Positions 1-5,588 of a stretch of DNA of 31,779 nucleotides are shown one piece after another (position 1 is the stretch's first letter; every line of letters starts with the position of its first letter). The position numbers and the translations under genes were made by a program. The notes beneath the pieces are model-generated. The model was not told the DNA's origin. It did not search any database and worked only from the letters and a program-made list of their open reading frames with translations. The stretch is taken from IMG/VR virus record IMGVR_UViG_3300006654_000153, positions 1 to 31,779 of that record. One strand, 5' to 3'. The stretch is from a virus.

Positions 1-7
1 TTTTCAT
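1..7 (-). CDS. Start of a further minus-strand gene, cut by the window edge
   Basis: Only ATG-AAA and one more base are inside the window. I call it a gene start because the ATG is preceded on the minus strand by AACTATACGACA, the same leader found before other genes of this cluster, and because the upstream gene stops just before it. Nothing can be said about the product. Confidence 0.45.
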
Positions 8-18
8 TGTCGTATAGT
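8..18 (-). promoter_or_regulatory. Repeated early-gene leader, copy next to the window edge
   Basis: On the minus strand this reads AACTATACGACA directly before ATG. It shares the TATACGAC core with the leaders at 684-696, 928-952 and 2400-2416. The stop codon of the upstream gene touches its 5' end, so it fills the whole intergenic gap. Confidence 0.55.
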
Positions 19-261
19 TTATGTTAGTATTATAAAATCACCGGCGGAAATCTTCGAGAGGTCTCCTTTTATCTTGTCGTATAGCCAGTCTTTCACCTCT
101 AGGTATAGCCAATCACCTAGATCGTCTTTAACTGTCTTAGAAGCGCTTATTTGGCTCTTAGGGATGGGGACAAACTCTCCTCCATACCCACTAGTGAGTA
201 TCACAATAGCCTTTTCGGTCTCTTGGTAGACTCTCTTGGTCTTTACTTTGAACTTTGCCAT
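19..261 (-). CDS. Small hypothetical protein (80 aa)
   Basis: An 80-residue, lysine-rich soluble protein with no signal peptide or membrane segment. The N-terminus (MAKFKVKTKRVYQE) is basic. The middle holds a short hydrophobic strand (AIVILTSGYGG), and the C-terminal half alternates aromatic and charged residues (DWLYLEVKDWLYDKIK), suggesting a small alpha/beta fold. It starts two bases after the stop of the 48-aa gene upstream, so translation is probably coupled. It lacks the repeated leader seen at most starts in this cluster. I do not recognise the family. Confidence 0.75.
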   Translation of the reverse strand: MAKFKVKTKRVYQETEKAIVILTSGYGGEFVPIPKSQISASKTVKDDLGDWLYLEVKDWLYDKIKGDLSKISAGDFIILT

Positions 262-263
262 GG

Positions 264-410
264 TTATTCTGGTTCATATGAGAAGAAGAACAGAGAGCCG
301 CCTTTATCGGCTATACCGTCTAATTCTATTCTTGTGTCTTGCTCCCAAACCAAAGCGCCGAGCGAATTAATTTGAAAGGCTCCCGGCGTGTGTGTGTCGT
401 CTGTTTTCAT
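264..410 (-). CDS. Small hypothetical protein (48 aa)
   Basis: A 48-residue frame starting MKTDDTHTPGAFQINSL and ending FFFSYEPE, closed by TAA two bases before the next gene. Support comes from its tight fit between two neighbours (three bases after the preceding stop, two before the next start) and from a start preceded by ACTAGACA, a degenerate copy of the cluster's leader. The composition is acidic with a hydrophobic end. Function is unknown. The main doubt is its short length. Confidence 0.6.
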   Translation of the reverse strand: MKTDDTHTPGAFQINSLGALVWEQDTRIELDGIADKGGSLFFFSYEPE

Positions 411-413
411 TGT

Positions 414-683
414 CTAGTATATTACTGTTTGGTGCACTCTTATTTTGGTAGTCATCAACCCATCGATCAAGACAACCATATCAACGTTTCCGCGAACCAT
501 GGATAATATTATATCCCTAGGTATTCCGACATCGTGACGGGATACTCCGAAATGGTCTCCGATGGCTTTTCTAGCCTTGTCCCTTAACTCGGCATCTATA
601 CCTCTGGCTGATAGCATTGTACCTATCATAGGGTTGTCGCTGTTCTCTGTTTCCATTAGTGTAATGGCTATAGTATTTTTCAT
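414..683 (-). CDS. Hypothetical protein (89 aa)
   Basis: The start is placed at the internal ATG at 683-681 (MKNTIAITLMETENSDN) and not at a possible upstream ATG at 734, because the 683 start is preceded by AACACTATACGACC, the repeated leader, and because the longer form would overlap the previous gene and add an implausible His/Arg-rich head. The protein is a mixed alpha/beta sequence with a hydrophobic, valine-rich C-terminal part (NVDMVVLIDGLMTTKIRVHQ). No catalytic motif is visible and no function is assigned. Confidence 0.75.
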   Translation of the reverse strand: MKNTIAITLMETENSDNPMIGTMLSARGIDAELRDKARKAIGDHFGVSRHDVGIPRDIILSMVRGNVDMVVLIDGLMTTKIRVHQTVIY

Positions 684-696
684 GGTCGTATAGTGT
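684..696 (-). promoter_or_regulatory. Repeated early-gene leader
   Basis: Minus-strand sequence AACACTATACGACC directly before the ATG at 683. It matches the copy at 928-952 through the 13-base core AACACTATACGAC and begins right after the TAA of the upstream gene. Confidence 0.65.
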
Positions 697-927
697 TTAG
701 TTAAATGCGTATGCCGTGCCCTTGTCGGTCTCAATTACCTCGTCGGCGCTCTCCATTGCTTGTGTACTTTCTTCGTCAAGGTAGTAGAGTTCGGCGTTGG
801 TATAGTGAAAAATACAATGATACTCGATCGACTTAAAGACGTTGTCTCTTTCGTGTATCAATTCATCTGAAGATAGAGAGCCGTCTGCGCCCTGTAGTAT
901 GTCGTTTGTTCTTTCTGCTGTAGTCAT
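697..927 (-). CDS. Hypothetical acidic protein (76 aa)
   Basis: A 76-residue acidic protein beginning MTTAERTNDILQGADGSLSS and ending TDKGTAYAFN. The central part (SIEYHCIFHYTNAELYYLDEE) is rich in aromatic residues and contains His, Cys and Tyr, but no recognised metal-binding pattern. The start is well supported because it directly follows the best copy of the repeated leader. It is cotranscribed with the similar small genes on either side. The function is unknown; accessory early phage proteins often look like this. Confidence 0.75.
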   Translation of the reverse strand: MTTAERTNDILQGADGSLSSDELIHERDNVFKSIEYHCIFHYTNAELYYLDEESTQAMESADEVIETDKGTAYAFN

Positions 928-952
928 GTCGTATAGTGTTAAAGTTTGAATA
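928..952 (-). promoter_or_regulatory. Repeated early-gene leader, long copy
   Basis: On the minus strand: a TATTCAAACTTTAACAC half followed by TATACGAC and ATG. It is nearly identical over about 25 bases to the copy at 1634-1660, the longest conserved pair. The TAA of the upstream gene (953-955) lies immediately before it. Confidence 0.7.
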
Positions 953-1633
953 TTAGTATTGTAAGGCCATGCAATAAGGCGTGCACTCTTTGCCGTCTAA
1001 CTCGAAACACTTTGTTTCTTCGTTGTATTTACCGCCCTCGTTCTCCATTTCGTAGAACGTTTCAAACGGGTTGCCGTCTGGTTCGTTTGGGTTGTCGAAT
1101 TGCACCTGCATACCTAGAAAGAAATAATCCGGTTCTTCCATCTTGTACACTCTGCCGTTAGAGTGCCCGCCTCTCGCATCCGCTCCGTTGTGAGACTGTA
1201 GGATGCAATACGTATCACCATTGATTTCGAAGGTCACCCCCTGCAGGTCTTGTGAGAGGTCATTGTCCCAGTTGTAAGTATAGAACCACTCTTTACTACA
1301 TAGGTGGCCGTCAAACTCAGCGCCGAAATACTCTATCAGAAAGTCCTCAATTTCCCCTTGATCATTGTAGCACAAGGCTAGATCCGGGTGGTTGAGTTTA
1401 AATAAGTTCTCGATGTCGTGGCATGTGCTATCATAGAGCAGTTGTGAGGCCATGAAAGAGGCAATTGGTATAGTTACCCCGTATTCGTCAATAGAGACGC
1501 CCTCGTCAAAGCTAATGCCGTTCTTTTGGTTTTGTTGCCACGCTCTACCATCGTCTCCACCTGAGTCTAGGAAGTGTTTCCCGGTGTTTTCTAGTAGCTG
1601 TGATTGTATAATTTTTTTCGTTTCGGTGTCCAT
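953..1633 (-). CDS. Conserved phage protein of unknown function (226 aa)
   Basis: The largest gene of the left cluster. The N-terminal segment around residues 13-38 (LLENTGKHFLDSGG then GRAWQQNQ) resembles a motif I have seen in many phage-encoded proteins of unknown function; I have no search to confirm it. The remainder is acidic and rich in aromatic residues, with several Cys (including the C-terminal ECTPYCMALQY) and Gly-His-Asn patches (SHNGADARGGHSNGR). There is no signal peptide or membrane segment. The start follows a long copy of the repeated leader. I infer a conserved early phage protein and do not assign an activity. Confidence 0.85.
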   Translation of the reverse strand: MDTETKKIIQSQLLENTGKHFLDSGGDDGRAWQQNQKNGISFDEGVSIDEYGVTIPIASFMASQLLYDSTCHDIENLFKLNHPDLALCYNDQGEIEDFLIEYFGAEFDGHLCSKEWFYTYNWDNDLSQDLQGVTFEINGDTYCILQSHNGADARGGHSNGRVYKMEEPDYFFLGMQVQFDNPNEPDGNPFETFYEMENEGGKYNEETKCFELDGKECTPYCMALQY

Positions 1634-1660
1634 TGTCGTATGTGTTAAAGTTTGAATATT
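1634..1660 (-). promoter_or_regulatory. Repeated early-gene leader, long copy
   Basis: Minus-strand AATATTCAAACTTTAACAC then ATACGACA and ATG. Compared with 928-952 it has one T fewer in the core and one A more before the start. The upstream gene's stop lies 15 bases before it, so here the motif stands free of coding sequence, which argues it is conserved for itself. Confidence 0.7.
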
Positions 1661-1675
1661 TAAGGGCGGTAAGGC

Positions 1676-2068
1676 TTACACGTCCTGTAGTTCGTCATTC
1701 ATTTCATTAAAGAATGTACTAATTTGTTCCTCTAGGTCTTGAAAGTTCTCTCTAGCATAGTGAGAAGCATGTAAGGAGGCTAACAACTCGCTGTTAATGT
1801 TTTCAGTGGTGCAACCCATTTCTGCAGCTAGCTCCGTGCTTTCACTTAGAGAGGCGTCATTTTCTAGTAGGTACTCCATCGCCTTTGAATAGTAGATTAT
1901 GTCTATATTAAATGCGCCGCTCTCCTCTAGTTGGTCGCCGATGCTGTTGAATGCGTCTTCAAAATCAATTTCATCCGTATCTATATGGTAGACCATATCA
2001 ATATCAGTGCTTAGAGATTTTAGAAAAGTGTTTATTTTGTTCTGTTGTTCTTCGTTTAGTTCGTTCAT
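1676..2068 (-). CDS. Strongly acidic helical protein (130 aa)
   Basis: A 130-residue protein with a large excess of Asp and Glu and few basic residues, predicted mostly helical. Segments such as DIIYYSKAMEYLLENDASL, followed by SESTELAAEMG and ENINSELLASLHAS, recall a family of short hypothetical proteins common in Bacteroidota and their phages; this is recollection, not a search result. The very acidic character would also suit a DNA-mimic or anti-host protein, but nothing in the sequence proves that. Its start is preceded by a divergent leader (AACACTCTAAACCCTACAAC). Confidence 0.8.
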   Translation of the reverse strand: MNELNEEQQNKINTFLKSLSTDIDMVYHIDTDEIDFEDAFNSIGDQLEESGAFNIDIIYYSKAMEYLLENDASLSESTELAAEMGCTTENINSELLASLHASHYARENFQDLEEQISTFFNEMNDELQDV

Positions 2069-2078
2069 GTTGTAGGGT

Positions 2079-2297
2079 TTAGAGTGTTATTTTAAATTGG
2101 TTGGAATAGTCGTTAGTTTCCACGCGCTCGAAATAGCCTTTATCAATAAGGGCGTTAAACGAACCATCAAAGCTCTTTACATGCTCTAGGCATAGGCTTT
2201 TCAGTGTGTCGTACTTAATAGGGTTGTTAGGCCCTGTATATTGCTTGCACACCTCTAAAAGTGTTTCCTGCGTAGGCGTTAGCTTTCTTTTTCGCAT
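2079..2297 (-). CDS. Small winged-helix-like protein (72 aa)
   Basis: A 72-residue basic protein: MRKRKLTPTQETLLEVCKQY, then a segment ending SFNALIDKGYFERVETND, then SNQFKITL. The layout (basic tail, helix, second helix, helix of the form NALIDKGYFERV, then a beta hairpin) is what a winged helix-turn-helix looks like; 'LIDKGYFERV' is the usual recognition-helix-to-wing transition. DNA binding is therefore inferred. It ends in KITL, as does its 32-aa neighbour, and both ends share the DNA AAAATAACACTCTAA, suggesting a local duplication of the intergenic unit. Confidence 0.7.
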   Translation of the reverse strand: MRKRKLTPTQETLLEVCKQYTGPNNPIKYDTLKSLCLEHVKSFDGSFNALIDKGYFERVETNDYSNQFKITL

Positions 2298-2300
2298 GTT

Positions 2301-2399
2301 TTAGAGTGTTATTTTTTCAATGTCTGTTTTCGATATTCTTACGCCTATCAATAGGCCAATAGCGCCGCCTAGGGCTGCAAAGATAATTAGGTCAATCAT
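2301..2399 (-). CDS. Very small single-span membrane protein (32 aa)
   Basis: A 33-codon frame encoding MIDLIIFAALGGAIGLLIGV followed by a charged tail (RISKTDIEKITL). Residues 3-20 form one hydrophobic span with a glycine-zipper pattern (G11, G12, G15, G19), so a small inner-membrane peptide is predicted. The positive residue just after the span suggests the C-terminus faces the cytoplasm. The start is preceded by AAACTTATACGAC, a copy of the repeated leader, and the stop lies three bases before the next ATG, which together support it as a real gene. Confidence 0.65.
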   Translation of the reverse strand: MIDLIIFAALGGAIGLLIGVRISKTDIEKITL

Positions 2400-2416
2400 G
2401 TCGTATAAGTTTGATT
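2400..2416 (-). promoter_or_regulatory. Repeated early-gene leader, first copy of the cluster
   Basis: Minus-strand AATCAAACTTATACGAC directly before ATG. It keeps the CAAACTT and ATACGAC parts of the long copies but has a shorter middle. As it precedes the first gene of the minus-strand cluster it may also be part of the cluster's promoter region. Confidence 0.6.
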
Positions 2417-2572
2417 AGTTAGTATAAGGTACTCACCGTTTATGCAGACTTGTAACTGCCTTGGGTCGGTTTACCTTGTCCCCTATTAAACTTGCGCGGG
2501 GAAACTACGCGCCACCTATCACTGTCCCCATAATGTGGTAAGGGTTACTACCCTAGACTATAAGTGATCGGC

Positions 2573-2607
2573 CTATACCAAGACACCTTCGCCCATGCCT
2601 TGTATAG
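2573..2607. other. Inverted repeat / RNA hairpin candidate
   Basis: CTATACCAAG at 2573-2582 pairs with CTTGTATAG at 2599-2607 (nine base pairs and one bulged C) around a 16-base loop. It is not followed by a T-run on either strand, so a simple intrinsic terminator is unlikely. Confidence 0.5.
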
Positions 2608-3015
2608 TTGGAACCTCCTAATTTTCTAACCCTGTTGGTTTGTGCGCTTCTAACGTCACTGGAGATATTACGTTCAAACGTTGTGATCTTGTGCACGCAC
2701 ACCGATCTTTAAAATCGAGCGGCGGAATGGCTTAGTTAAGCATCAAAACTATGTAAAGAACTAGTAAGCGTAATCATAATCAATCCTAGTGTGCCTGTAT
2801 ACCAACCCTGCGGCTGTTGTCTGTCTTAGGTAACCTATCAAGTAACGTAGAGCCTATATAAGGGTACACATGTGATAGTGTCTGTGTGTATGAGATATAT
2901 ATTGTTTGTCCCTTTCACATTGCTAACCTACTGCAAATATTCCATATAACCACAACAATTGATTACCGAAAGCATGTGATTCAGGGGATACCCTTAGAAA
3001 GGCCTAATGGTTCAC

Positions 3016-3072
3016 CCTTAGTTAGACTAAGGATGCAGCGTACTGCCTGCATAAACCCCCTTATATACAAGG
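3016..3072. other. Three back-to-back hairpin candidates
   Basis: CCTTAG (3016-3021) pairs with CTAAGG (3027-3032) over a 5-base loop. Immediately next, ATGCAG (3033-3038) pairs with CTGCAT (3047-3052) over 8 bases. A short CCTT/AAGG stem follows at 3059-3072. Their contiguous arrangement without coding sequence suggests a structured RNA or protein-binding array. Confidence 0.5.
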
Positions 3073-3166
3073 ACATTGTTGCCCTGTTGTGAGTACTGTA
3101 TAATTGCCACCATGCAAGAATACACGTGTTGTCCTGGTCCAGGCCCTGAAGCCCCTATACTGTCCT

Positions 3167-3180
3167 ATAATAATTATTAT
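3167..3180. other. Perfect 14-bp A+T palindrome
   Basis: ATAATAATTATTAT is its own reverse complement and is enclosed by CCTAT (3164-3168) and ATAGG (3186-3190). An easily melted site of this kind could be part of an origin or a repressor site. Confidence 0.45.
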
Positions 3181-3217
3181 GTTAAATAGGATCTGATGGC
3201 CTAGCTACTCCCCTACT

Positions 3218-3319
3218 CCACCAAGGAAAGCAAAACAAAGACACACACCACAGAAATAAGAGAGCACGCACGCCCACACACACAGACAGCAGCCCACACA
3301 CAGAGCGACACAGACCCCC
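3218..3319. other. 102-nt tract with a single T (A/C/G-only composition)
   Basis: From 3218 to 3319 the plus strand has only one T (3257). It is dominated by CA and GA steps such as ACACACACCACAG and CCCACACACACAGACAGC. Such a tract cannot form A-U pairs with itself and would stay single-stranded in a plus-strand transcript; as DNA it has extreme strand asymmetry. Confidence 0.6.
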
Positions 3320-3382
3320 TCGATGCTTTGAGACCTATGAACCGATACCCGCGTCTCTGTAGGCTTGTAACAGTTCGGTTTT

Positions 3383-3412
3383 CCTTTCGAAAGGGGGGAG
3401 GGTAGGGTAAGG
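3383..3412. other. Perfect 12-bp palindrome fused to a G-run cluster
   Basis: CCTTTCGAAAGG (3383-3394) is a perfect palindrome. Its last two bases begin a G-rich stretch to 3412 (six G, A, GGG, TA, GGG, TAA, GG) with enough G-runs to permit a G-quadruplex on the plus strand. Confidence 0.5.
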
Positions 3413-3621
3413 TAGATATACTATCCCACCCATACGAATCGTTTTTCAAACTCCCCTACAGCATACCCATGGCTATAAGTAGCTTATTCCTATAGGATCT
3501 AGAATAAAACACCCCGGGGGTAGGGTCGATGGTACCTGGTGTATAAAAAAACATGGTTTTAGGTAAGGGTATACACTGAAAGTGTGTGGTCTAGTACATG
3601 GTTGTGCGAGGGTAAGTGTTC

Positions 3622-3648
3622 ATATTCCCGGAATATTAGCTATATTCG
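3622..3648 (+). promoter_or_regulatory. Dyad operator candidate at the promoter of the 3665-5785 operon
   Basis: ATATTCC (3622-3628) and GGAATAT (3630-3636) form a perfect 7-bp dyad with one central base. Five bases later TATATTCG (3641-3648) resembles the Bacteroidota -7 box TAnnTTTG with one mismatch, 17 bases before the ATG. The dyad thus lies between the presumed -33 and -7 positions, the classic place for a repressor site. No good -33 TTTG is visible. Confidence 0.5.
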
Positions 3649-3664
3649 CTTAAAAACAGATGAT

Positions 3665-4027
3665 ATGCCGAAGGTTCCTATAACAGAAGAAACTAAAAAG
3701 ATGCTGCTTGAGCGTGAGACTGAGTATGTACTTCGGATGTGCGAAGCAGCAATAACTAAAAAACAGAACAAGATGAAAGTAACAGTAGAAGAGAAGAAAG
3801 AAAGCCCGGAGAATATATTCTTCGTGGGTAATGTATTAACTAGAATACCTGTAGTAGGGGAGGAGCATCTAAATTATCCAATATTGCTAACCGGTCTAGC
3901 TGATGGCTTTCTAAGGTTTCAGGGCTTGATTATGGTTGATGGTTCTGTTCGTCAGATGAATCTCCCTGCCTCCGATGAGATCTACAAACAGTTCCACGGT
4001 ACTATAACATTGGAGGTAGGATCATGA
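3665..4027 (+). CDS. Hypothetical protein (120 aa), first gene of a six-gene operon
   Basis: The start is set at MPKVPITEETKKMLLERE (3665) and not the in-frame ATG at 3584, because the longer form would extend through the dyad and -7 box and has an unlikely Cys/Trp/Tyr-rich head. The protein has a charged helical N-terminal half (about residues 8-50) and a beta-rich C-terminal half (NIFFVGNVLTRIPVVGEE, LRFQGLIMVDGSVRQMN). The stop overlaps the next start (ATGA). No family is recognised. A role in early infection is inferred only from the operon. Confidence 0.75.
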   Translation: MPKVPITEETKKMLLERETEYVLRMCEAAITKKQNKMKVTVEEKKESPENIFFVGNVLTRIPVVGEEHLNYPILLTGLADGFLRFQGLIMVDGSVRQMNLPASDEIYKQFHGTITLEVGS

Positions 4028-4425
4028 AGTTAGTTAGTACGACAGATTTTGTTTTGAATCAAGATCACTTAGTTCAGACGGCTCAGAAAGATCACGGGTC
4101 TGCTTACGGGGCGATATTCAAATATGCCGAGTTCCTCAAACAGCCTTTAGAGTTGTGGATGTTTGTTCCTTGTGGGGAGGATGGCTTGCCGTTAACGAGA
4201 GTAGAGTTGATGTACGACCAAGTAAAAGCTCAGGCTGGATACTCAAAAGCGATAGATAAGCGGGAGAAGGCAAAGAAAGCTGAGGAGAGGGTTTTGTTTC
4301 AAGACTGGGGAAATTGGTTTGACAACAACGCAAGTTTACTTCTTGATGTCTGCCTAGACATGGACTCTCTGGTCCTGTATGAGGTCACCCTCACCCCTAA
4401 CGCTATTAAACAACTAGGACTATGA
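4024..4425 (+). CDS. Hypothetical protein (133 aa)
   Basis: A mixed alpha/beta protein starting MKLVSTTDFVLNQDHLVQ. The middle contains LELWMFVPCGEDGLPL, then a basic helix of Lys/Glu/Arg (about residues 74-92, KAIDKREKAKKAEER). The C-terminal part (WGNWFDNNASLLLDVCLDM, VLYEVTLTPNAI) looks like a strand-helix unit. It overlaps both neighbours by four bases (ATGA), so translation is coupled. No catalytic or membrane signature is seen and function is unknown. Confidence 0.75.
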   Translation: MKLVSTTDFVLNQDHLVQTAQKDHGSAYGAIFKYAEFLKQPLELWMFVPCGEDGLPLTRVELMYDQVKAQAGYSKAIDKREKAKKAEERVLFQDWGNWFDNNASLLLDVCLDMDSLVLYEVTLTPNAIKQLGL

Positions 4426-4673
4426 GGTACGCAACGAAAATAGACATAATCGATGCTATGCAGTTGGTTCCTGATAATGCTGATGAGTTGGTGATATTTT
4501 GCGATGGGAACATAAAGTCTAACCCTATGGTCGGCGTTCTGGTTAATACTGTTCACGGCTGGATGGCTGTCAGGAGAAAGGACTATGTTGTTAAAGATAT
4601 GTCCGGCCGGCTGATTGTCTTGCCTGAGAATGAGTTTAACATGATATACGAACCTATAAACCCAAAGAAATGA
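4422..4673 (+). CDS. Small phage protein of the 'GDxIvk-G' type (83 aa)
   Basis: The pattern 'ELVIFCDGNI ... GVLVNTVHGWMAVRRKDYVVKDMSGRLIVLPENEFNMIYEPI' (quoted in pieces) resembles a very common class of small phage proteins with consensus 'G...TL.G...v..GDyIvkg..GE..p..p..F...Y'. The Asp-Tyr-Val-Val-Lys (about 60-64) and the terminal F-x3-Y-E-P are the recognisable parts. The biochemical role of that class is not established to my knowledge. It is coupled to its neighbours by ATGA overlaps. Confidence 0.75.
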   Translation: MRYATKIDIIDAMQLVPDNADELVIFCDGNIKSNPMVGVLVNTVHGWMAVRRKDYVVKDMSGRLIVLPENEFNMIYEPINPKK

Positions 4674-5065
4674 AATCATCATATCAAAGATTAAAGGATC
4701 AGATTGCGGAGTTAAATGAAGAGAACTCCGCGTTATATGCGGATATTAGGGTGTTGGTTAAGGATCCCGATAGTCACGAGGCTTCTTTACTAAAAGTAAA
4801 GTATGAGTTTTACTACTCGACTGAAGACATGCTGTGGTATGGAAGCCATCCTATGGTTACTTCTGAGGGCTCTACTACTGTAAAGGTAAGCGGAAGCCTA
4901 GGGAAGTCTGGGGGTGGGATAGGTCCTATGATGAAAGCTGCTTTAGAGGCTGGAGGTAGGCCTCGTATTGCTCCTGCTACTTCTAGATTGCCTGAATGGT
5001 GGACGGATGCCATGAATGATATTGAAGATATTAATGACAATAAAAACGAAGAAGATGAAGAGTAA
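4670..5065 (+). CDS. Hypothetical coiled-coil protein (131 aa)
   Basis: Residues 1-32 (MKSSYQRLKDQIAELNEENS onward) form a short heptad-pattern coiled coil. The middle is Gly/Ser-rich (GSLGKSGGGIGPMMKAALEAG), and the end is a strongly acidic tail (NDIEDINDNKNEEDEE). It probably oligomerises through the N-terminal helix. The start overlaps the previous stop by four bases; the 3' end overlaps the next gene by 11 bases. No function assigned. Confidence 0.75.
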   Translation: MKSSYQRLKDQIAELNEENSALYADIRVLVKDPDSHEASLLKVKYEFYYSTEDMLWYGSHPMVTSEGSTTVKVSGSLGKSGGGIGPMMKAALEAGGRPRIAPATSRLPEWWTDAMNDIEDINDNKNEEDEE

Positions 5066-5588
5066 CTACTACACGCCAAACATAGAAGAGTTCCATGTGG
5101 GGTTTGAGTATGAACAAAACTGGCCTGATACATTCAACGGCATAGAGGACGTTCATAACCATGGGTTAAAGAAGTCGGACGTTAGGGAGCCGCTAAGTAA
5201 GCGGTCTTCTCACAGGTACGAGCGGGACAACTGGAGCTCCCTGTGTTTTGATGGGGATTATTACCTTCCCTCAGAAGAAGATCTGTCCATGATAAGAGTG
5301 AAATGTTTAGACGAAGAAGGGATAGAAGATTACCTAAACAAGGTTGAGCAGAAAACAGGCAAGAAATGGAAAAGAGGCAGGCAAGCTGTAAAGGGCGATG
5401 CCCCTGCAACAAGCCCTTGGATAGAGTTCATTTTCGAAGATGCCTCGTCTATGATCTTCAATGAGTACCTCCAGAAGGTGCTGGTAGAGAAGACCGGTAC
5501 GCACGGGAGAGGAAGTCACATAGTGTTTAATGGCGCTGTTAAAAACAAATCAGAATTAAAAAGAATACTAAAACAGGTAGGCATATGA
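5055..5588 (+). CDS. Conserved hypothetical protein (177 aa)
   Basis: The start is set at MKSNYYTPNIEEFHVGFEYE (5055) and not at an upstream ATG (5016) that would extend much further into the preceding gene. The N-terminal phrase YYTPNIEEFHVGFEYE is one I associate with small proteins from Bacteroidota phages; I recall no known activity. The body is charged, with a basic patch near the middle (KKWKRGRQAVKG) and a C-terminal helix (NKSELKRILKQVGI). There is no membrane segment. The last four bases overlap the helix-turn-helix gene. Confidence 0.75.
   Translation: MKSNYYTPNIEEFHVGFEYEQNWPDTFNGIEDVHNHGLKKSDVREPLSKRSSHRYERDNWSSLCFDGDYYLPSEEDLSMIRVKCLDEEGIEDYLNKVEQKTGKKWKRGRQAVKGDAPATSPWIEFIFEDASSMIFNEYLQKVLVEKTGTHGRGSHIVFNGAVKNKSELKRILKQVGI

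Larger units (their letters stand above)
2401..3583. other. Large non-coding, palindrome-rich intergenic region between divergent gene clusters
   Basis: About 1.2 kb with no convincing coding frame; the two longest open frames (2886-3092 plus, 3213-3449 minus) have no motif, odd composition and no coding neighbour. Perfect or near-perfect inverted repeats are frequent: GCGCG at 2494-2498 with 2508-2512; AGGGT at 2541-2545 with 2550-2554; a 9-bp stem at 2573-2607; stems at 3016-3072; CCTGG/CCAGG at 3133-3143; AT palindrome at 3167-3180; TCCTATAGGA at 3488-3497; ACCCC/GGGGT at 3511-3521; ATACACT/AGTGTGT at 3571-3587. Candidate roles are replication origin, early regulatory region or structured RNA. 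None is demonstrated. Confidence 0.6.

Noticed and set aside
151-375. 74-codon plus-strand frame in the left cluster
   Set aside because: Lies opposite two better supported minus-strand genes and has no promoter or leader; shadow of those genes.
1665-1679. 15-base sequence GGCGGTAAGGCTTAC shared with 12287-12301 in terminase
   Set aside because: About one such match is expected by chance in a window of this length, and the contexts (gene end versus coding) are unrelated.
2686-2730. tRNA-like anticodon arm (5-bp stem, 7-base loop with TAA on the minus strand)
   Set aside because: No acceptor stem, D-arm or T-loop of normal form can be built around it on either strand; the nearby TTTGAAC lacks a pairing T-stem.
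2892-2909. TTTG-containing promoter-like sequence (TATATATTGTTTG)
   Set aside because: The spacing within the -7 box is one base too long and no -33 partner or downstream gene is present.
2886-3092. 68-codon plus-strand open frame in the intergenic region
   Set aside because: It crosses the adjacent hairpins at 3016-3052, has no recognised motif and no promoter box at a suitable distance; probably chance.
3213-3449. 78-codon minus-strand open frame
   Set aside because: It runs through the T-poor tract and the G-run cluster, giving a Val/Cys-rich low-complexity product; open only because of the composition.
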